Below are positions 7,987 to 11,647 of a DNA stretch of 11,647 nt, one piece after another. A program made the position numbers and the translations under genes. Source of the DNA: an uncultured Eubacteriales bacterium (GTDB lineage Bacteria; Bacillota; Clostridia; Oscillospirales; QAKW01); NCBI GenBank assembly GCA_902492505.1, contig CABULU010000050.1, forward strand, positions 1 through 11,647, in the 5' to 3' direction. The notes under the pieces are model-generated. The model worked only from the letters and a program-made list of their open reading frames with translations. It was not told where the DNA came from and did not search any database. Position 1 is the stretch's first letter, and the number at the start of each line of letters is the position of its first letter.

Positions 7987-8270
7987 GCCTTACAAGTAAA
8001 CAGAGAGCATACCTTCGCTCGCTTGCCGTAAATGAGGATACAATACTTCAGCTGGGCAAGGACGGTATAACAGACAGTTTTATAAATTCGGTTGATATTG
8101 CAATAACAGCGCGCGAAATTGTCAAGTTCAAAGTGCTGGAAAGCGCTATGATGTCCGTAAAGGATGCGGCGGACGAGGTCGCACGTAAAACAGGCGCGCA
8201 GGTTGTTACGGTCATTGGCAGCAAGGCGGTGCTTTACCGCCGGTCGGATGACAATTTATTGGAGCTATGA
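7983..8270 (+). CDS. yhbY: YhbY family CRM-domain RNA-binding protein
   Basis: This encodes 95 residues, the normal length for the single-domain YhbY family (YqeI in Bacillus), which binds pre-50S ribosomal particles and is thought to help large-subunit assembly. Visible features are the N-terminal MSLTSKQRAYLRSLA helix, the GxxG loop LGKDGI (24-29), REIVKFKVL (44-52) and the closing VIGSKAVLYRR strand (77-87). The ATG overlaps the stop of rph-rdgB by four bases (ATGA) and has AAGGAG at 7972-7977, five bases upstream. The gene order yhbY-nadD-yqeK-rsfS is conserved with Bacillus, which supports the assignment. Confidence 0.95.
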   Translation: MSLTSKQRAYLRSLAVNEDTILQLGKDGITDSFINSVDIAITAREIVKFKVLESAMMSVKDAADEVARKTGAQVVTVIGSKAVLYRRSDDNLLEL

Positions 8271-9733
8271 TGAAAACAGTGGTTTTCGGCGGAACGTTCG
8301 ACCCGCCGCATGAAGGACACCGGCATCTTTTGCAATGCGTTATGGAGCATGGCTATGACAGAGCGATAGTTATACCGGTAAAAATTCCGCCGCATAAGGT
8401 GCGGGATACACAGGAGGACGATTTTTGCAGGAGATTTGAGCTTGCAAAAAAAATGTTTTCGGATATGAAAAATGTCACGGTTTCCGATCTGGAAAACAGG
8501 CGCGCGGGAAAAAGCTATACAGTTGATACCCTGAGAATTCTGAATGAGGAATTTCCCGACGACAGTCTGTATCTTCTTGTCGGAAGCGACATGCTTTTGT
8601 CTATCGAAAAATGGCGCTGTTTTGAGGAGATTTTCCGCCGTGCGACAATCATAAGCGCCGCGCGTAGCGCATCCGATATTTTAAAAATTCACGAATATAA
8701 AGATTATCTTGAAAAAAAATATAATTGCAGTATTATTATATATGACATTGATGTGATTGAGCTGTCGTCTTCACAGCTTCGCTCGCCTCTTATACGTGAA
8801 ATAGACGCGCATAACAGGCAGCATCTCAGTTCAAACAGATACGCGCATGTTTCACGCGTCGCCGATTATGCACTTGAGCTTGCAGCGATACACGGTTTGA
8901 ATTCGTACAAGGCGTATGTAGCCGCTTTGGTTCACGACTGCACAAAGTTTATGGATGATAGGACGCAGCTTGATTATTTTGAAAAAAATAAAATTGCTCT
9001 GACAAAAAGCGAGCTTGATACTCCTAAAATTTATCACCAGATAAGCGGCGCGCACTTTGCCCGTGAAAGATTTGGCATTGAGGATGAGGACATTCTTAAC
9101 GCTGTGCGCTATCACACTACCGGCAGAGAAGGGATGAGCAATCTCGAAAAGCTTGTATGTCTTGCAGATTCAATCGAACCCGGGCGGGATTATCCGGGTG
9201 TTGAGCTAATGCGGCAAACGGCGAGGACAAGCCTTGACAGGGCGCTGCTTATGTCCTTTGACAGGCTTATCGGATTTATAAAGGAACGCGGACTGAATAT
9301 GAATGAGACGACGCTTAAAGCACGCGATTATTTAAGAAAGGAACTTACAATGACGCAGACAGAGCAGATTTTGGATACGGCTGTAAAAACCATTTATAAA
9401 AAAAAGGGCAGAGAAATACAGATACTGAAGGTTGAGGATATAACAGTTATGGCGGATTACTTTATAATCTGCACGGGTATGTCCAACACCCAGATTAAGG
9501 CGCTTGCAGGTGACGTTGAGTTTGAGCTGTCAAAGCTGGGCATTGAGCCGCTCCACACCGAGGGCTACGGCAATTCAACGTGGGTTCTGCTCGACTACGG
9601 CAGCGTTATTATTCATATATTCTATAAGGATGCGCGCGAATATTATAAGCTTGAGCGACTCTGGGCGGACGCTAAGGAGCTTCCGCTTTCCGATTTTATA
9701 AAGGACGAGGGGGATAAAACCGATGAAATATGA
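8270..9733 (+). CDS. nadD-yqeK-rsfS: Triple fusion: NadD, YqeK (HD-domain Ap4A hydrolase) and RsfS (ribosome silencing factor)
   Basis: This is a single 487-residue frame without internal stops. Residues 1-171 are NadD, which adenylates nicotinate mononucleotide in NAD synthesis: GGTFDPPHEGH (7-17), IPPHK (39-43), SYTVDTL (82-88), GSDML (105-109), SSSQLR (166-171). Residues about 172-360 are YqeK, an HD-domain symmetrical Ap4A hydrolase: RYAH (His193), HD (222-223), Lys226, His256, His262, RYHTTGREGM (His282), LADSIEPGR (Asp300). Residues 361-487 are RsfS, which binds uL14 and blocks 50S-30S joining in starvation: MADYFIICTG, then WVLLDYGSVIIHIF and YYKLERLWADA. The usual NadD tail after SSTxIR (a further 25-30 residues, ending near a GLY motif) is missing. 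ATG 8270 is preferred over the adjacent ATG 8267 because GGAG at 8261-8264 is then five bases away. RsfS keeps its own ribosome site at 9337. A stop-loss sequencing error cannot be fully excluded, but the frame is continuous and every motif is intact. Confidence 0.93.
   Translation: MKTVVFGGTFDPPHEGHRHLLQCVMEHGYDRAIVIPVKIPPHKVRDTQEDDFCRRFELAKKMFSDMKNVTVSDLENRRAGKSYTVDTLRILNEEFPDDSLYLLVGSDMLLSIEKWRCFEEIFRRATIISAARSASDILKIHEYKDYLEKKYNCSIIIYDIDVIELSSSQLRSPLIREIDAHNRQHLSSNRYAHVSRVADYALELAAIHGLNSYKAYVAALVHDCTKFMDDRTQLDYFEKNKIALTKSELDTPKIYHQISGAHFARERFGIEDEDILNAVRYHTTGREGMSNLEKLVCLADSIEPGRDYPGVELMRQTARTSLDRALLMSFDRLIGFIKERGLNMNETTLKARDYLRKELTMTQTEQILDTAVKTIYKKKGREIQILKVEDITVMADYFIICTGMSNTQIKALAGDVEFELSKLGIEPLHTEGYGNSTWVLLDYGSVIIHIFYKDAREYYKLERLWADAKELPLSDFIKDEGDKTDEI
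9337..9352 (+). promoter_or_regulatory. Internal ribosome site and ATG for RsfS inside the fusion frame
   Basis: AAAGGA at 9337-9342 is followed by seven bases and then an in-frame ATG at 9350-9352, an ideal arrangement. The ATG falls exactly at the YqeK-RsfS domain boundary (residue 361), just where a stand-alone RsfS would begin (MTQTEQILDTAVKTI). This suggests that free RsfS can be made from the same message, or that the site is a relic of the separate gene. Confidence 0.65.
9350..9733 (+). CDS. rsfS: Possible free RsfS from an internal start (alternative product)
   Basis: Translation from the internal ATG would give a 127-residue RsfS, slightly longer than the usual 105-120 residues, with the complete domain: N-terminal helix, MADYFIICTG core, SNTQIKALAGDVE helix, and the WVLLDYGSVIIHIF strand pair leading to the YYKLERLWADA motif. 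RsfS binds ribosomal protein uL14 and prevents subunit joining when nutrients run out. It is listed separately because it could be an independent product of the same frame. Whether it is produced is an inference from the ribosome site only. Confidence 0.5.
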   Translation: MTQTEQILDTAVKTIYKKKGREIQILKVEDITVMADYFIICTGMSNTQIKALAGDVEFELSKLGIEPLHTEGYGNSTWVLLDYGSVIIHIFYKDAREYYKLERLWADAKELPLSDFIKDEGDKTDEI

Positions 9734-11647
9734 CTATAAGCAGGTAGAAAAGAAGTGGCAGAAATACTGGGACGAGCATGAGTCCTTTAAGGTGGATATA
9801 GACAGGAGCAAGCCGAAATTTTACGCGCTTGTTGAGTTCCCTTATCCGTCGGGGCAGGGCTTGCATGTCGGTCACCCGCGCTCATATACTGCGCTTGATA
9901 TCGTTGCGCGTGCAAAGCGTATGCAGGGCTACAACGTACTTTATCCTATGGGCTGGGACGCTTTTGGTCTGCCGACGGAGAATTTTGCCATTAGAAACAA
10001 AATTCATCCCAAGATAGTTACCGAAAATAATATAAAGCGTTTTAAATCTCAGCTCAAAGCACTCGGCCTTTCTTTCGACTGGTCGCGCGAGATAAACACC
10101 ACCGACCCGTCATATTATAAATGGACGCAGTGGATATTTCTGCAGCTTTTCAAGCGCGGTCTTGCGTATAAAAAGGAAATGAATGTCAACTGGTGTACCT
10201 CATGTAAGGTTGTTTTGGCAAATGAGGAGGTTGTAAACGGTACCTGTGAGCGCTGTCACAGCGAGGTTATACATAAGGTTAAAAGTCAGTGGATGCTTAA
10301 AATAACCGAGTATGCCGGCCGACTTGTCGATGACCTTGACGGGCTTGATTTTATTGAACGGGTAAAACTTCAGCAGAAAAACTGGATAGGTAGGTCAACG
10401 GGTGCGTCGGTGCGCTTTGGTACAACAGCAGGATGTGAACTTGAGGTTTACACGACCCGCCCCGATACCCTGTTCGGCGCGACATATATGGTTATCTCGC
10501 CCGAGCATCCGATGATAGACAAATACTCTGATAAAATCGATAATATCGATGAAGTACTTGCATACAGAAAGGCCGCTGCCGCAAAGAGTGATTTTGAGCG
10601 AACCGAGCTTGCAAAGGAAAAGACCGGCGTTCGGCTTTTGGGTATTGACGGCATAAACCCTGTAAATGACAGGCAGATACCAATTTTCATTTCCGACTAT
10701 GTTCTTATGTCTTACGGCACCGGCGCTATTATGGCAGTTCCGGCTCACGACACGCGTGACTGGGAATTTGCAAAGGTTTTCAATCTGCCCATAATCGAGG
10801 TTGTAGCCGGCGGCGATGTTCAAAACGAAGCGTTCACCGACGTTGAAACCGGGACAATGGTAAACAGCGGTTTCTTGAACGGCTTGTCCGTTGCGGATGC
10901 CAAAAAGAAAATCACGGAATTTTTGCAGGAGAAGGGCTGCGGTGAGCCAAAAACCAATTATAAGCTGCGCGATTGGGTATTTTCACGTCAGCGTTATTGG
11001 GGCGAGCCCATTCCGATAGTTCACTGCGATAAGTGCGGTTATGTTCCGGTTCCCGAAAACGAGCTGCCGCTAATGCTGCCGGAGGTTGACAGCTATGAGC
11101 CGACCGATAACGGCGAGAGCCCTCTTGCCGCGATGGAAAGCTTTGTGAATACAACCTGTCCCAAGTGCGGCGCTCCCGCAAAGCGCGAAACGGATACAAT
11201 GCCCCAGTGGGCGGGTTCGTCCTGGTACTTTTTGCGTTATATGGACCCGCATAACGAAAACGAGCTTGCCTCAAAGGAGGCGCTTGAATACTGGAGCCCC
11301 GTTGACTGGTACAACGGCGGCATGGAGCACACGACGCTCCATTTGCTTTATTCGCGTTTTTGGCATAAGTTTTTATACGATATAGGAGTAGTACCTACAA
11401 AAGAGCCATATGCAAAGCGTACCTCTCACGGCATGATTTTGGGTGAAAACGGAGAAAAAATGAGCAAGTCCCGCGGCAACGTGGTGAATCCCGATGACAT
11501 TATCGAGCAGTACGGCGCCGATACTATGCGTCTTTATGAAATGTTCATCGGTGATTTTGAAAAGAGCGCGCCCTGGAATACCTCCAGCATAAAGGGCTGT
11601 AAACGATTTTTAGAGCGTGTAATGTCGCTTGCCGATATGCTCTGCAA
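9723..11647 (+). CDS. leuS: Leucyl-tRNA synthetase LeuS (3' end cut by window)
   Basis: The frame is open from ATG 9723 to the window edge, 641 residues of an expected 800 or so. LeuS attaches leucine to tRNA-Leu and edits mischarged products. In order: HIGH motif as HVGH (48-51); GWDAFGLPTENFAI (77-90); zinc site WCTSC (157-161) with CERC (175-178); CP1 editing domain with TTRPDTLFG (244-252) and GTGAIMAVPAHDTRDWEFA (conserved Asp346); a second cysteine pair set CDKC (435-438) and CPKC (479-482); MPQWAGSSWYFLRY; HTTLHLLYSRFWHK; and KMSKS (579-583). Only a few residues separate GMILGENGE from KMSKS, so the leucine-specific insertion seen in E. coli is absent, as in Bacillus. GAGGGGG at 9707-9713 lies 9 bases before the ATG. 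It overlaps the preceding frame by 11 bases. No T-box leader is possible here, as there is no gap. Confidence 0.97.
   Translation, partial: MKYDYKQVEKKWQKYWDEHESFKVDIDRSKPKFYALVEFPYPSGQGLHVGHPRSYTALDIVARAKRMQGYNVLYPMGWDAFGLPTENFAIRNKIHPKIVTENNIKRFKSQLKALGLSFDWSREINTTDPSYYKWTQWIFLQLFKRGLAYKKEMNVNWCTSCKVVLANEEVVNGTCERCHSEVIHKVKSQWMLKITEYAGRLVDDLDGLDFIERVKLQQKNWIGRSTGASVRFGTTAGCELEVYTTRPDTLFGATYMVISPEHPMIDKYSDKIDNIDEVLAYRKAAAAKSDFERTELAKEKTGVRLLGIDGINPVNDRQIPIFISDYVLMSYGTGAIMAVPAHDTRDWEFAKVFNLPIIEVVAGGDVQNEAFTDVETGTMVNSGFLNGLSVADAKKKITEFLQEKGCGEPKTNYKLRDWVFSRQRYWGEPIPIVHCDKCGYVPVPENELPLMLPEVDSYEPTDNGESPLAAMESFVNTTCPKCGAPAKRETDTMPQWAGSSWYFLRYMDPHNENELASKEALEYWSPVDWYNGGMEHTTLHLLYSRFWHKFLYDIGVVPTKEPYAKRTSHGMILGENGEKMSKSRGNVVNPDDIIEQYGADTMRLYEMFIGDFEKSAPWNTSSIKGCKRFLERVMSLADMLC

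Noticed and set aside
7748..7999. Plus-strand open frame overlapping the end of rdgB in another frame
   Set aside because: It overlaps the conserved RdgB motifs, has Arg/Leu/Thr-rich out-of-frame composition, no good ribosome site, and would also overlap yhbY.
9504..9701. Small plus-strand open frame inside the RsfS part
   Set aside because: The RsfS frame over the same bases has the family motifs; this one resembles nothing and has no ribosome site that fits.
9829..10017. Small plus-strand open frame within the leuS start region
   Set aside because: It overlaps the HVGH and GWDAFGLP motifs of LeuS in another frame and has no independent support.
1..11647. CRISPR array, transposon, phage or defence system
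   Set aside because: No spaced direct repeats, transposase or integrase motifs or defence-type domains were seen by eye; the genes are all recognisable housekeeping families on one strand.

Overview
The window is a dense, entirely plus-strand run of housekeeping genes from what looks like a Clostridia-type Firmicute. The evidence is the M42 peptidase tandem, smc next to ftsY, the yhbY-nadD-yqeK-rsfS order also found in Bacillus, the Firmicute-type LeuS, strong AGGAGG-like ribosome sites and the use of TTG starts. A member of Oscillospirales or a related uncultured gut lineage is a reasonable guess, but the sequence alone does not prove it. I see no mobile element, CRISPR array, RNA gene, phage gene or defence cassette, and no gene-free stretch longer than 69 bases.

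Region 1 (1-2127) holds the end of one M42 family metallo-aminopeptidase followed by two complete ones. The three are packed as an operon, with an 8-base overlap and then an 11-base gap. They are paralogues, presumably for cytoplasmic peptide breakdown, and two of them differ at one predicted metal ligand.

Region 2 (2128-2196) is the only real intergenic gap. A near-perfect sigma-A promoter (TTGAAA, 17-base spacer, TATAAT) straddles the end of the last M42 gene. It is followed by a short imperfect hairpin at the predicted 5' end of the transcript and an extended Shine-Dalgarno that points to a TTG start for smc.

Region 3 (2197-11647) is one continuous gene string: smc, ftsY, rph-rdgB, yhbY, nadD-yqeK-rsfS, leuS (cut by the window edge). 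Junctions are overlaps of 1, 4, 1 and 11 bases, or a 13-base gap, so a single co-transcribed operon is likely. It covers chromosome organisation (SMC), membrane protein targeting (FtsY), tRNA 3' maturation plus nucleotide-pool cleaning (RNase PH-RdgB), 50S assembly (YhbY), NAD synthesis plus Ap4A hydrolysis plus ribosome silencing (NadD-YqeK-RsfS), and leucyl-tRNA charging (LeuS).

The most notable feature is that two of these genes are fusions of normally separate neighbours. RNase PH and RdgB are joined into one 434-residue protein. NadD, YqeK and RsfS are joined into one 487-residue protein with no stop codons between the parts. The NadD part appears to lack its usual C-terminal tail. The RsfS part keeps its own Shine-Dalgarno and ATG inside the reading frame, so the locus may make both a triple fusion and free RsfS. 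This triple fusion is the best candidate here for something little described.
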